The notes under the pieces were generated by a model. The model searched no databases, was not told the DNA's origin, and saw nothing but the letters and a program-made list of their open reading frames with translations. From CAZFHA01 sp964518595 (GTDB lineage Bacteria; Bacillota; Clostridia; Saccharofermentanales; Saccharofermentanaceae), in contig CAZFHA010000001.1 of assembly GCA_964518595.1 (NCBI GenBank), positions 1 to 64,000 of the forward strand: 64,000 bases of DNA, in the 5' to 3' direction. Of the stretch, positions 17,468-25,693 are shown in pieces; the first letter of the stretch is position 1; the number at the start of each line of letters is the position of its first letter. The position numbers and the translations under genes were made by a program.

Positions 17468-17719
17468 TCAAAGCTCCATTGTACGTACAACTAATCCTTC
17501 CAGAGCAGATAACTCCGTCTGCATAGCAGCAACTTCAGCATCACTGCCATTCCGAAACTCCAAAACAATGTATCCCTGTTCAGAGCAGGTAGTATCCGAA
17601 GCTTCATGTACACCAAGTCGAGTATTAATGATGCAGCCATAGCGGGTCAGAATGTCTTGTAAAGTAGAGGCAGTATCTCGCCGATGAGATAAACGAATTC
17701 CCATGATTGTCTTAGTCAT
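17468..17719 (-). CDS. Small ACT-like (TM1266-type) protein
   Basis: An 83-residue cytoplasmic protein with a beta-alpha-beta-beta-alpha-beta pattern like the ACT/NikR-C-type fold of the TM1266 group, sometimes labelled iron-only hydrogenase system regulator. It shows an opening strand TIMGIRLSHRR, an ILTRYGCIINTRLGVHE segment and a closing LEGLVVRTMEL. No DNA-binding domain is present, and no hydrogenase gene is in the window, so I would not transfer the regulator label. The ATG at 17719 has GGAGG upstream and is preferred over the longer frame. Confidence 0.55.
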   Translation of the reverse strand: MTKTIMGIRLSHRRDTASTLQDILTRYGCIINTRLGVHEASDTTCSEQGYIVLEFRNGSDAEVAAMQTELSALEGLVVRTMEL

Positions 17720-17776
17720 AGTAACCTCCAAGCATCTGTAAAAATCTGATTGAACAGCAGACAACGTAAGTAGAAA

Positions 17777-18286
17777 TTAAACTTCCGCCTCTACCATGGG
17801 CTTCTCTTTCAGGATTAGCAGTAGAATCGGAAATCCAAAAGGAATAAGTGTTCCGATCACGGTGTAGGCAACTGCATTCTTATCTTCAAACAAACTAAAG
17901 AAGCGATACATCACATAAACCTGTACGACTAATACAAAAGGAATCACAAGAGCGCTAGCCAACCAGCCAATGAAAGGAATCAGCGCAAGAAAACTGGAAA
18001 CAATACCGGATGTTGAGATAATCACGGTATACCAAACAGGAAAATCTTTAATCGTTCTTTGTCCGACAGTCAGCTTCTCACCAATAATCTTAGCGTAGAT
18101 ATACCAACGTAAAATCGGAATCCAAGCAAACCAATGATGCTCCAGCCCACGCCGCTGAGCTAAACGGTTCAAACCTATTGCTGTCATAATATAAGCCGCT
18201 GCGGCAAGAATAAGAATAAAAAAGAAAATAAACGCCACTGCTACCACAGCCACTCCGGCAAACAGCCAACCAAACATAGTATCCAT
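17777..18286 (-). CDS. Integral membrane protein of unknown function
   Basis: I do not recognise a named family. The 169-residue protein has four likely membrane segments (about 8-40, 75-95, 100-130 and 140-160). A conserved-looking cytoplasmic stretch, RGLEHHWFAWIPILRWYIYAK, follows the first segment, a pattern seen in uncharacterised Firmicute membrane proteins. It is transcribed just upstream of the small ACT-like gene, with 57 bases between them, and may share its transcript. Confidence 0.6.
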   Translation of the reverse strand: MDTMFGWLFAGVAVVAVAFIFFFILILAAAAYIMTAIGLNRLAQRRGLEHHWFAWIPILRWYIYAKIIGEKLTVGQRTIKDFPVWYTVIISTSGIVSSFLALIPFIGWLASALVIPFVLVVQVYVMYRFFSLFEDKNAVAYTVIGTLIPFGFPILLLILKEKPMVEAEV

Positions 18287-18416
18287 ACCTTATCACTCCA
18301 TTCTTTGATCTTTCCCTATAAGAAGATACTCATAATCTATTAATCACCTTACACCAAACCGGGGGAAAAAGCAAAATGCTAAAGCCAAATAATTGCGGCA
18401 AATCTTAATTATTTTT

Positions 18417-19724
18417 CTAAAATATGGCTTCCGCTTCTTTCATAGCCAAAATAGTCTGCTGAATTTCAAAAACTTGCTGCCCATCATCTAAGAGAAAACG
18501 GTTTAATTGCCCACCAGACTCAATTAGTTCAAAGCGAATTCCGTAATCCGCTCCTATCCCCCTTAGTTTGCTAATCGTAAAAACTTTAGCTACGAATGGT
18601 GCTGCAGTCGATATCTGGGGCATAATACGCTTCTTTTTATCACGTTTACGGGAGTAATCGGCGCCCTCCTCTACAGGACACTGGGTTCCTTCATAGATTA
18701 CTTCGCCGCCGCTAATTCGGACTTCACCCTCCCCTACTACGCGAAAATCAAACTCGCCATAGGGTAAAAGCAGTCTGGTTTTAGCCTTAACAACAAAATC
18801 CGGCTTGGCTACCTGTAACCGCACTCTTTCTCGTTGCCACAAAGTCCATAAATGTAAATCCTCAAAGCAACGGTCGTCTTCACCGACTGGGTGAAAGAGA
18901 CCACTATTATCCACTAATACTTGGTTGCCGCAGGCTACGCAATACAGGCGATTTTTCTCACTACGCATTACATTGTTCTCGTGGCAGCGAGGGCACCCGT
19001 AGGCAATGTTATGGATGCCGGCTGCAATAGCCTTACTCTTATAGGTATAGCCTGATTGCTTCAGCCATTGATATTCGTTATAAGCTAATTGATCCAGCAT
19101 CAATCGGTGTAGACCCTCTACCCCTAAGTTCTGAACCTCCTCTGCTGTAAGTACAAGGGAGATTCGTGCTTCGATTCGTCCCGGGCGGGAACCGTTGGTG
19201 CTCCAACGTGGCCAAGTAGAGTAGGCACCATTAGTCTGCATAAACGCGACGGCACTCTTCGTTCTATAAATTAGTCTAGCCAAAGCATCATCAAAAGCAA
19301 TTGAAGTGCCATCTACAAAACGCGTTCCTTCCGGAAAAATCCCCAATGTTCCTTTGTTATTTAAAGCTGTTAACATAGCTTTAACGGCTCGAGAATCGGA
19401 ATGAAACTGCACTTTGGGAATGCAGCCACCTTTAGCAAAAAGCGGTGCTATAAATCGATTCCGGAATAAGAAAGCCCCGGCGACAAAGTTAATTTTTCGA
19501 CCTCGGAGCAAAGAAGCCATAATGATCGGATCTAAATAAGATGGATGAGTACCCACACAAACTAGTGGACCTTCCATTGTTGTAACGGCCTTATCCTTTT
19601 TTATTTTAAACTTAAACAATAATTTTGCGATTGGCACTACGATGCCAATACCGATAATATTGTAATAAAAGGTGTTGGGGCGCTGTCCAAACACCATCCC
19701 CTTTTTTTTATTTTCCTTAGCCAT
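18417..19724 (-). CDS. PlsC-type acyltransferase with C-terminal zinc ribbon
   Basis: The 435-residue protein starts with a lysophospholipid acyltransferase domain (about 20-220): GTHPSYLDP carries the HX4D motif, KVQFHSDSRAV is motif II and IFPEGTRFVDG is motif III. A four-cysteine zinc ribbon (CPRC...CVAC, about residues 250-275) and a roughly 160-residue beta-rich region of unknown role follow. The family usually stops near 240 residues, so the C-terminal half is an unusual addition. I use the ATG at 19724 (GGAGAA upstream) over the longer frame. It is the second acyltransferase gene within 4 kb. Confidence 0.75.
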   Translation of the reverse strand: MAKENKKKGMVFGQRPNTFYYNIIGIGIVVPIAKLLFKFKIKKDKAVTTMEGPLVCVGTHPSYLDPIIMASLLRGRKINFVAGAFLFRNRFIAPLFAKGGCIPKVQFHSDSRAVKAMLTALNNKGTLGIFPEGTRFVDGTSIAFDDALARLIYRTKSAVAFMQTNGAYSTWPRWSTNGSRPGRIEARISLVLTAEEVQNLGVEGLHRLMLDQLAYNEYQWLKQSGYTYKSKAIAAGIHNIAYGCPRCHENNVMRSEKNRLYCVACGNQVLVDNSGLFHPVGEDDRCFEDLHLWTLWQRERVRLQVAKPDFVVKAKTRLLLPYGEFDFRVVGEGEVRISGGEVIYEGTQCPVEEGADYSRKRDKKKRIMPQISTAAPFVAKVFTISKLRGIGADYGIRFELIESGGQLNRFLLDDGQQVFEIQQTILAMKEAEAIF

Positions 19725-19885
19725 GCTTCTCCTATCTCGGTCAGAAAACAAAAATTTCTTTTTAGCTTCAGGTTTTCGACACAAATTGCTAACATCTGTT
19801 TTGTATTATACAGTAGGTAAGAACCTTTGGCACACGAAAAATGTTGTCGCCTTAAAATAGAATCCATTGTGGAGGAATCAATCAA

Positions 19886-20782
19886 ATGGCTAAATTTTGT
19901 TTCTATTGCGGGAGGGAGTTAGCAGGAGGAGAAAGATGCCATTGCAAAGACTCTGGTGCTTATACCAGCAAGTCTTCGAATAACGGAACGAGTCAGGGGG
20001 GATCTGGCTACGCATACCAAACCGCAACGCAAACAGGCAGCGCCACCGGGGATGTACATTCTCGCTACAAGGCACCCGGTATATTTATGCGGATAAAGAG
20101 CTATTTCTATAAGAAACAGCGCCAATTGCATACATTTAAAGATCAAGTTAGAACTGGATTTCCAGGTATTTTGCCCTTTTTAATGGGAGGGGTACGTTAT
20201 TTAACCCGTCCCGCGATAAAAATTCGTCAAGAATCAATGAAGAGCAAGCGTGCTTTTTCTATACCCTTTTTAGTGATTTTTTCTCTTTTGAGCGGCTTAA
20301 TAGCGTATCTCATGATCCATTCCGGAACTACACTTTTCAGTAGCTTTCTTACCCAGCTTTTGGGGCCGGATTTGGCGTACCTATATGCTCACCCTGCCGT
20401 TTCATTTTTAGCAATGACCGTACTTTCAGCACTACTTATCGGTGCTATGTGTCTGGCTTTTTATGTGGCACTTCGTTTTCAAGGACGCAAGGCGACTTTT
20501 CGAAAAATTATTGATCTGGTCTCCATTTCAATTATCTATCTCTTTATCGTCGAATTGCTTATGTTGGTAGGTCAGATCGGCGGCGGTCCAGGCTCGTTAT
20601 CACTGCTACTGTTAGGGCTTTTAGTAATGGTAATTGCTAACTTTCTCTCCTTTCGTACAGCTTTTAACTTGACAGAAGATGCTGCTTTTTCACTGCTAGG
20701 CTTTGTCTATCTGTTTTGTTTCTTCCTCTTTAAAGTTGTACTATTTGTTGGCAGTGGGCTACTTAATGCCCTTGTAGCTTAA
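19886..20782 (+). CDS. Zinc-ribbon membrane protein of unknown function
   Basis: The 298-residue protein opens with a short zinc ribbon (FCFYCGREL followed by CHCK), then a Ser/Gly/Thr/Gln-rich linker to about residue 65, a basic stretch and five likely membrane segments (about 120-150, 165-185, 195-215, 225-250 and 265-295). The layout resembles Yip1-like membrane proteins with a zinc-ribbon head. No catalytic motif is seen. It is divergent from the zinc-ribbon acyltransferase gene, and the two share a 161-bp promoter region. Confidence 0.6.
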   Translation: MAKFCFYCGRELAGGERCHCKDSGAYTSKSSNNGTSQGGSGYAYQTATQTGSATGDVHSRYKAPGIFMRIKSYFYKKQRQLHTFKDQVRTGFPGILPFLMGGVRYLTRPAIKIRQESMKSKRAFSIPFLVIFSLLSGLIAYLMIHSGTTLFSSFLTQLLGPDLAYLYAHPAVSFLAMTVLSALLIGAMCLAFYVALRFQGRKATFRKIIDLVSISIIYLFIVELLMLVGQIGGGPGSLSLLLLGLLVMVIANFLSFRTAFNLTEDAAFSLLGFVYLFCFFLFKVVLFVGSGLLNALVA

Positions 20783-20883
20783 AGGAAAGCTTTACAAGTC
20801 ATAGCTCATAGGAATAAAGATTATTCCATTCAGTTCTTGTAGCTCATTTGTTTTTACAAAACCCAAACGCTCATTGATTCAGC

Positions 20884-21702
20884 CTATTGAGGATTCCTGG
20901 CAATAATTATCCCGGCGTCCTTACAAATATCAATGTACCCCTTTTTATTGAATACTTCATTCATATAGACCTCAAAGTCGGCTAATCGTTCCTTGGTAAT
21001 GACTTCATTCACGTTCCCAATTCCTTGCGCCGAAAAAACGTAATTTAAAAGAGGCTGCAACTCTGTGATATGCAGACCATCCTTATAGCGCCGTACTGTA
21101 ACCGAAGCAAAATATTTTCCCAGCTTATACTGCCCACTTTCAAGTCCGAAGGCGTCGCTGACGGCGCCCTGTGCTAAGTCAATAGCTGAATCAAAACCTT
21201 TAAGGATATCTGTAAGCTCTTGGAAATTCCCTTTCCCAAAGGTCGTTGCATATAGAATGCCTGCAGGCTTTAGCACACGAGCAATCTCCCTTAGTGCCCG
21301 ATCAAGATCTGGCATATGATACAGCATATGGTTAGCAATAACAATGTCGAAGGAATCGGCTGAAAAAGGAATGGCTTGGGCATCAATTTGTTGATAATCC
21401 ACTCCTATCATAGAAGCAGTGTTTTTCTTGGTTTCTTCCAGCATAGCTACGGAGAAGTCGGAGAGGCAAAGGGCAATGTCCTTAGGCAATCTTGGGGCGT
21501 TATTTTTCCACAGGTTACCATTTCCACAGCCTAATTCTAGTATCCGCTGTCCGGCACGCAGTTCATAATTATCAAAAACCCAATCTATCCAACTGATTTT
21601 GCTTGTACTATAAAGTTGATGCAACTGAATTCGATAATCTAATCGGCTGGCCACGCCATACTGTTCCTGCATTTTTTTACTATCATTAAAACACTGTGTC
21701 AT
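20884..21702 (-). CDS. Class I SAM-dependent methyltransferase
   Basis: A 272-residue cytoplasmic methyltransferase. The SAM-binding motif ILELGCGNGNLW is near residue 60; motifs LCLSDFSVAML, FDIVIANHMLYHM and LKPAGILYATTFGKGN follow in the expected order for the UbiE-like Methyltransf_11 group. The substrate cannot be read from sequence. It is followed by YwbE and ArsC-like genes on the same strand but separated by a 32-base gap from them. Confidence 0.85.
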   Translation of the reverse strand: MTQCFNDSKKMQEQYGVASRLDYRIQLHQLYSTSKISWIDWVFDNYELRAGQRILELGCGNGNLWKNNAPRLPKDIALCLSDFSVAMLEETKKNTASMIGVDYQQIDAQAIPFSADSFDIVIANHMLYHMPDLDRALREIARVLKPAGILYATTFGKGNFQELTDILKGFDSAIDLAQGAVSDAFGLESGQYKLGKYFASVTVRRYKDGLHITELQPLLNYVFSAQGIGNVNEVITKERLADFEVYMNEVFNKKGYIDICKDAGIIIARNPQ

Positions 21703-21734
21703 ACTAAACCCCTCTCTTTCAAAAACAAATAGAT

Positions 21735-21938
21735 TTACGCTTCTTTTCCAATAAATTCGGCAACCCGCCCCACTTGACCATCCTCAAGCATAACTTTTAT
21801 CCCATGTGGATGAGTGGCACTTTTGGTGAGAATTTTCGCTACCACCCCAGAAGTTAATCTACCGGAGCCTTGATCTGCTTTTAATACTACCTTTACCCCT
21901 TGACCAATTTTAATATCAGAACGTTGTTTATTATTCAT
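21735..21938 (-). CDS. YwbE family protein
   Basis: A 67-residue basic protein that matches the YwbE (DUF2196) family over its full length, for example GQGVKVVLKADQGSGRLTSG, VAKILTKSATHPHGIKV and EDGQVGRVAE. The function is unknown. The ATG at 21938 follows GGGAG and lies 4 bases after the ArsC-like stop; a longer frame that extends into the upstream gene is not real. It probably forms an operon with the ArsC-like gene. Confidence 0.85.
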   Translation of the reverse strand: MNNKQRSDIKIGQGVKVVLKADQGSGRLTSGVVAKILTKSATHPHGIKVMLEDGQVGRVAEFIGKEA

Positions 21939-21942
21939 TTTC

Positions 21943-22284
21943 TTACTCCCAGTTTTTCCAAATATCAGGCTCAAAGCCCACCGTCGCCATTTTTCCATTC
22001 CGAACAATGGGGGTCTTAAAAAGCTTCGTCTCTTCCAGCAATTGACTTTCCCAATCGACAGACCAGAACTGCTGGTTAGCGGCCTTCTGTTTATAGGCCT
22101 CAGTTGTCTTATCCAGTAAAAGTTCCACATCCCCAAGAGCCTTGATAACACGGCTAAGTTCTCCTTTGCTCATGCCATATTTTAGTATATCCACTAATTG
22201 ATAGGTAATTTTTCGCTCTTTAAAATAGCGCTCCGCTTTCTTCGTATCAAAGCACTTGGCTTTACCATATATCTGTATATTCAT
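21943..22284 (-). CDS. ArsC/Spx-like protein
   Basis: A 113-residue thioredoxin-fold protein of the ArsC/Spx family. It opens with IQIYGKAKCFDTKKAERYF, with a single Cys where ArsC-type proteins have the reactive Cys and Spx has CxxC. LFKTPIVRNGKMATVGF gives the cis-Pro region. The lack of the three Arg residues of arsenate reductases and the absence of ars genes nearby make arsenate reduction unlikely; a redox or regulatory role is as plausible. It lies directly upstream of ywbE. Confidence 0.75.
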   Translation of the reverse strand: MNIQIYGKAKCFDTKKAERYFKERKITYQLVDILKYGMSKGELSRVIKALGDVELLLDKTTEAYKQKAANQQFWSVDWESQLLEETKLFKTPIVRNGKMATVGFEPDIWKNWE

Positions 22285-22329
22285 GAGATGCTTTACTCCT
22301 ATCAGGTATAATATTGTTAAAATTATTCT

Positions 22330-23160
22330 CTAGATCTGCAAATTTTTCAAAATTTCTTTGTAGCGTTTGGTAGCCAGTTCACTCGCTTTTCCTTTCCTAC
22401 AAAATTCCAGATTAGCTAACTTAGGCACTACCCGCTGGACAACAATTTGTTCTTCAACAGTTTTCGACTGTAAAGTTGCAAAAGCCTCTAGGAAGCGCTG
22501 ATCCTTTTTGGCATAATTATAGAATGACAAAACATAGACATACTTAAATAAATTATAGCTCCGAAAAGGGTATTCAACTTGCATAAATAAACTGCCAATT
22601 CCATAATGGCATGGCCCGATAGGTTTTCGGATAACCCAGTGTTCCAACAGAAATTCAACCGCCCGATTTAGTGCCGCCTCTTGGTTGTAGTAAGCAGTGA
22701 AACGAAAAGCATCTAGTGTATCTAGCGTTGGTTGGGGATTAGAGTACTCCGTCTCGGCTCCGTGACCATAGGAAAATTTGTTGCAACGCCATCCACCATC
22801 ATGATATTGCGTCTCTAAAAGGTGCTCCAAGCTTTTCTGGATTCTAGCATCTTCGACATAACCCAAATGACACAGAACTTGCGTTCCCAGTGCGGTCTGG
22901 CAAGGATAAATGCCACCTTTCGGATAAATCTTGAAACGCCCGTCTGATTGCCAAACACTAAAAATTAAATTAGCCACCGCTTTTAAAATTGGTTCTTCAG
23001 GATGCATGCCCAATTCCAGCAGATAACTAGTACTTTCAAAAGTAGAAAAGGGTGAACCTTTTAACAGGCGCCGGTCTAGGGTAGCCCATAAATCTGCCCC
23101 ATTATCATATCTATGAGACAGAATTATTTCTACATCCTTTAGGTACTTGGCTTCTATCAT
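22330..23160 (-). CDS. Alpha/alpha-barrel (prenyltransferase/terpene-cyclase-like fold) protein of unknown function
   Basis: The 276-residue protein is predicted to be all-helical. Repeats such as FESTSYLLELGMHPEEPILKA, YPCQTALGTQVLCHLGY and LLETQYHDGGWRCNKF match the QW-type repeats of the prenyltransferase/squalene-cyclase barrel. The DxDD motif of cyclases is absent, so catalysis of a terpene reaction is not supported. Related uncharacterised proteins are found in Clostridia. The ATG at 23160 has GGGAG upstream and is preferred over a TTG five codons earlier. The gene stands alone. Confidence 0.55.
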   Translation of the reverse strand: MIEAKYLKDVEIILSHRYDNGADLWATLDRRLLKGSPFSTFESTSYLLELGMHPEEPILKAVANLIFSVWQSDGRFKIYPKGGIYPCQTALGTQVLCHLGYVEDARIQKSLEHLLETQYHDGGWRCNKFSYGHGAETEYSNPQPTLDTLDAFRFTAYYNQEAALNRAVEFLLEHWVIRKPIGPCHYGIGSLFMQVEYPFRSYNLFKYVYVLSFYNYAKKDQRFLEAFATLQSKTVEEQIVVQRVVPKLANLEFCRKGKASELATKRYKEILKNLQI

Positions 23161-23252
23161 GATCACGTCTCCCAAACTTCGACCGCTTCTAGTTAGGTGG
23201 TGATAGGTGAACTTATACTATCACTTATACGCATAATTTGTCACCCTAATGC

Positions 23253-23291
23253 AATACCGTCTTCCTTAGTTGAACTAAAGAAAACGGTATT
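23253..23291 (-). terminator. Terminator-like hairpin after the LytTR/DUF3021 pair
   Basis: AATACCGT (23253-23260) pairs with ACGGTATT (23284-23291), with an inner CTTAG/CTAAG-like pairing. It follows the minus-strand DUF3021 gene by about 48 bases. The T run on the minus side is short, so efficiency is uncertain. Confidence 0.45.
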
Positions 23292-23338
23292 TCTATTTCG
23301 ATAAAATCTTGCTACATCTTTGTGCACGGCACTAAAGG

Positions 23339-23791
23339 TCACTTTAACTTAGCATTCATTTTTTTAATCTTATTCTTCCAAATCAGATATTGAAGAGACC
23401 AAATCACAATAAAGAGGAGGATATAGATACCAAGGTAAGCCAAAATACCCATCAGGCTATGATCCATCCAATTTGCTAAGTAAGCAATAGGAAGCATCGT
23501 AGCAGCTGTAATACTAAAATAAATAGCTGTTTGCTTAAAAATACTCCAAGTCTCTATTTCCCAAATTACTGAGCTGGCAGCAAAAATAGCCCCCAGAATC
23601 CCACAGAGTATAGTTTGAAATATTACGGCTCTAAGCTCTCCGCCCATTGACTCAACTAAAGAAGGCGGGCTTGGAGAATAATATCCCTCGCCAAGGGCTA
23701 TAGAAATAATGATGGTAATACAATAGCCGATCGTAATCCCCAGAGGGAAGCCCAGCAGACCACGAGTAATTAGTTTTTTCATTTTTTTCAC
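23339..23791 (-). CDS. DUF3021 family membrane protein
   Basis: A 150-residue protein with four membrane segments (about 10-32, 50-75, 85-108 and 112-140), a length and layout typical of DUF3021. Genes of this family usually lie next to a stand-alone LytTR regulator, and the product is thought to hold the regulator inactive at the membrane in similar systems. Here the LytTR gene lies 1 base upstream on the same strand. Confidence 0.8.
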   Translation of the reverse strand: MKKMKKLITRGLLGFPLGITIGYCITIIISIALGEGYYSPSPPSLVESMGGELRAVIFQTILCGILGAIFAASSVIWEIETWSIFKQTAIYFSITAATMLPIAYLANWMDHSLMGILAYLGIYILLFIVIWSLQYLIWKNKIKKMNAKLK

Positions 23792-23792
23792 C

Positions 23793-24233
23793 TCACATGC
23801 CTAGCAATTGTTTGATTTTCGATACATATCTTCTTGAAACATAGGTAACCATATCATTTGACAACCTCACACAAATCGTTCCTGTGAGGCTTAAGTCAAA
23901 GTTTTTAACTTTTTTCAAATTGATAACCTCAGAGTTAGAAATACGAACAAACTTTGTCTTTTCTAGGCGCTCTTCCACCTCATAAAGTCTTAATTTTATG
24001 ATATACTCTCCCTGCGAAGTAACAGCAAAGACCTTGCCATTATAGGCATATATACGGATAATATTTTCTTGCTCCAGAATTTCTAATTGATTTCCCTGAA
24101 AACCGGCTATCACGTCTGGAGTTTCATCTGTGAGACGCTTTAGCAAAATGTTAACTTCAGAGGTCATAGCAGCAGTGAGAATTATGACTTTAGGCTCTTT
24201 ACAATCGTTGTCAATTTTTATTTCAATTTGCAT
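23793..24233 (-). CDS. LytTR-domain transcriptional regulator
   Basis: A 146-residue protein with an N-terminal region without a receiver domain and a C-terminal LytTR DNA-binding domain (IRIYAYNGKVFAVT, YEVEERLEKTKFVRISNSEV, VNLKKVKNF, VTYVSRRYVSKIKQLLGM). It forms the usual two-gene unit with DUF3021. Such pairs often control their own transcription and a neighbouring transporter; no obvious partner transporter is adjacent here. Confidence 0.85.
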   Translation of the reverse strand: MQIEIKIDNDCKEPKVIILTAAMTSEVNILLKRLTDETPDVIAGFQGNQLEILEQENIIRIYAYNGKVFAVTSQGEYIIKLRLYEVEERLEKTKFVRISNSEVINLKKVKNFDLSLTGTICVRLSNDMVTYVSRRYVSKIKQLLGM

Positions 24234-24440
24234 GTAGGCTGCCTCCTTTCTAGCTTCAGTATAGGTTGCAAAGGCAGGATTTTCTACTGCTTTTCAATGG
24301 ATGGTTGTATAAGAACTATAGGTGGTAGATTCTTGAAGGAGATCAAATGATAGCTATTCTAATTGAGCCAAATTAAAATCACCCTTTCAAATTCTGCCAG
24401 AGGTTCAATAGGAAGAAAATAGAATATATCAGATTAGACC

Positions 24441-24499
24441 TCTACATTATAATATGACAGGATATGTCTCATTTCTATATTATAATGAAAGGGGGTGAT
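24441..24499 (+). promoter_or_regulatory. Promoter and operator candidate of the WYL regulator gene
   Basis: Two near-identical stretches, CTACATTATAATATGA (from 24442) and CTATATTATAATGAAA (from 24475), each contain a TATAAT-like -10. Between them ATGACAGGATATGTCTCAT forms an imperfect palindrome (GACA/TGTC) centred near 24462. The layout fits an autoregulated promoter. The GGGGG ribosome binding site at 24490-24495 precedes the ATG at 24503. Confidence 0.4.
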
Positions 24500-24502
24500 C
24501 AA

Positions 24503-25402
24503 ATGCAGATTCATAGACTTTTTGAAATTGTATACATTCTATTAGATAAAAAAACCGTAACTGCCGGAGAGCTGGCTCAGCATTTCGGTGTCTCAAGGCG
24601 AACAATTTGCCGAGATATTGATACTCTAAGCGGAGCAAATATACCGATCTACACAGAGAGGGGCAAGGGCGGCGGTATCAGTCTCATGCCGAATTTCGTA
24701 CTTAATAAATCTCTGCTTAGCGAACAGGAACAAAAAGAAATTTTAACGGCACTGCAAGGCTTGTCCAGCATTCGAACAGATCAAACTGACCAAGTGATAC
24801 ATAAGCTATCAACGGTTTTTCAAAAAACTACTACAAACTGGATTCAAGTAGACTTTACCGGTTGGAGCCAAGAGGAAGATTTCTGGAGTGACCTAAAATC
24901 AGCTATTTTAGAGCAGCATGTTGTCCAGTTTGATTATTATAATAGCTATGGCGAAAAAAGCTTGCGGCGTGTACAACCACTCCAGTTGTGGTTCAAAGCT
25001 AGAAGTTGGTATTTGAAGGCCTTTTGCTTAGATAAGCAGGCTCTTCGGCTCTATAAATTGCCACGGATGAAGAATCTTTTGGTGACAGAAGATAGGTTTA
25101 CTGCCACAGAAGTTGATGAAATAGTAAAGGACTCCCAGACAGAGGAGTTAGAAAAACCACTGGCGGTTAAGCTACATATTGGTCAAACAATGGCCTATCG
25201 GGTTTATGATGAGTTTTATGAGAGCATGGTGGAAAAACAACCTGACGGCAGTTTTATTATAACCGTCTCTTGGCCTATCGACAATTGGTTGATTGGCTTT
25301 ATCCTCTCTTTTGGTCGTCAGATTAAGGTTTTAGAGCCAAAATTTTTAGCGGCTAGTGTTCAGGAAGAGGCTCGAAAGATAGCCGAAAACTATTACACTT
25401 AA
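24503..25402 (+). CDS. WYL-domain transcriptional regulator (YafY type)
   Basis: A 299-residue regulator. An N-terminal HTH_11 domain (FEIVYILLDKKTVTAGELAQ, FGVSRRTICRDIDTLSG) is followed by a WYL ligand-binding domain (RRVQPLQLWFKARSWYLKAF, RLYKLPRMKNL) and a C-terminal WCX region. WYL domains are thought to sense small ligands or nucleic acids. The ATG at 24503 follows AGGGGGTGATCAA and is preferred over the upstream in-frame ATG at 24464. It probably represses its own promoter; other targets are not evident. Confidence 0.88.
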   Translation: MQIHRLFEIVYILLDKKTVTAGELAQHFGVSRRTICRDIDTLSGANIPIYTERGKGGGISLMPNFVLNKSLLSEQEQKEILTALQGLSSIRTDQTDQVIHKLSTVFQKTTTNWIQVDFTGWSQEEDFWSDLKSAILEQHVVQFDYYNSYGEKSLRRVQPLQLWFKARSWYLKAFCLDKQALRLYKLPRMKNLLVTEDRFTATEVDEIVKDSQTEELEKPLAVKLHIGQTMAYRVYDEFYESMVEKQPDGSFIITVSWPIDNWLIGFILSFGRQIKVLEPKFLAASVQEEARKIAENYYT

Positions 25403-25526
25403 GGTTATCAGCATAGTTAACAATATACTCCTTTATTATCAAATCCGTTGCCATACTTCTATAAATTATTTTGCTTTTACGCCCTTTTAATCTATGATAA
25501 GGGGCATAAGAATTGAGGTTATTTGG

Positions 25527-25661
25527 ATGTCTGAATCAGAAGTAGTACTTGCAATGGCGAAGGAAAATAACGGTATGCTAACTACGTCCATGATTCAGGC
25601 CGCCAGTATTGTCATCATTCAGGCTATGATAGATACTGGAAGAATATCTGGCTATCCATAA
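25527..25661 (+). pseudogene. Remnant of an AbiEi-like antitoxin N-terminal domain
   Basis: A 44-residue frame begins after a weak ribosome binding site and reads AMAKENNGMLTTSMIQAAS then QAMIDTGRISGYP. This resembles the start of AbiEi-family antitoxin or transcriptional regulator domains (AKENNGIIT pattern followed by a helix and a short KLERV-type wing). The chain stops where the wing should begin, and no toxin partner follows. It is therefore most likely a decayed fragment. Identification is by pattern only. Confidence 0.35.
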
Positions 25662-25693
25662 GCATTAAATAACTCCGTACTGCTGGGTAACCG

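Noticed and set aside
17468..17719. Iron-only hydrogenase system regulator label for the small ACT-like protein
   Set aside because: No hydrogenase or maturation gene is in the window and the protein has no DNA-binding part.
21943..22284. Arsenate reductase
   Set aside because: The family resemblance is real, but there are no ars genes around and the arsenate-binding Arg residues are not evident.
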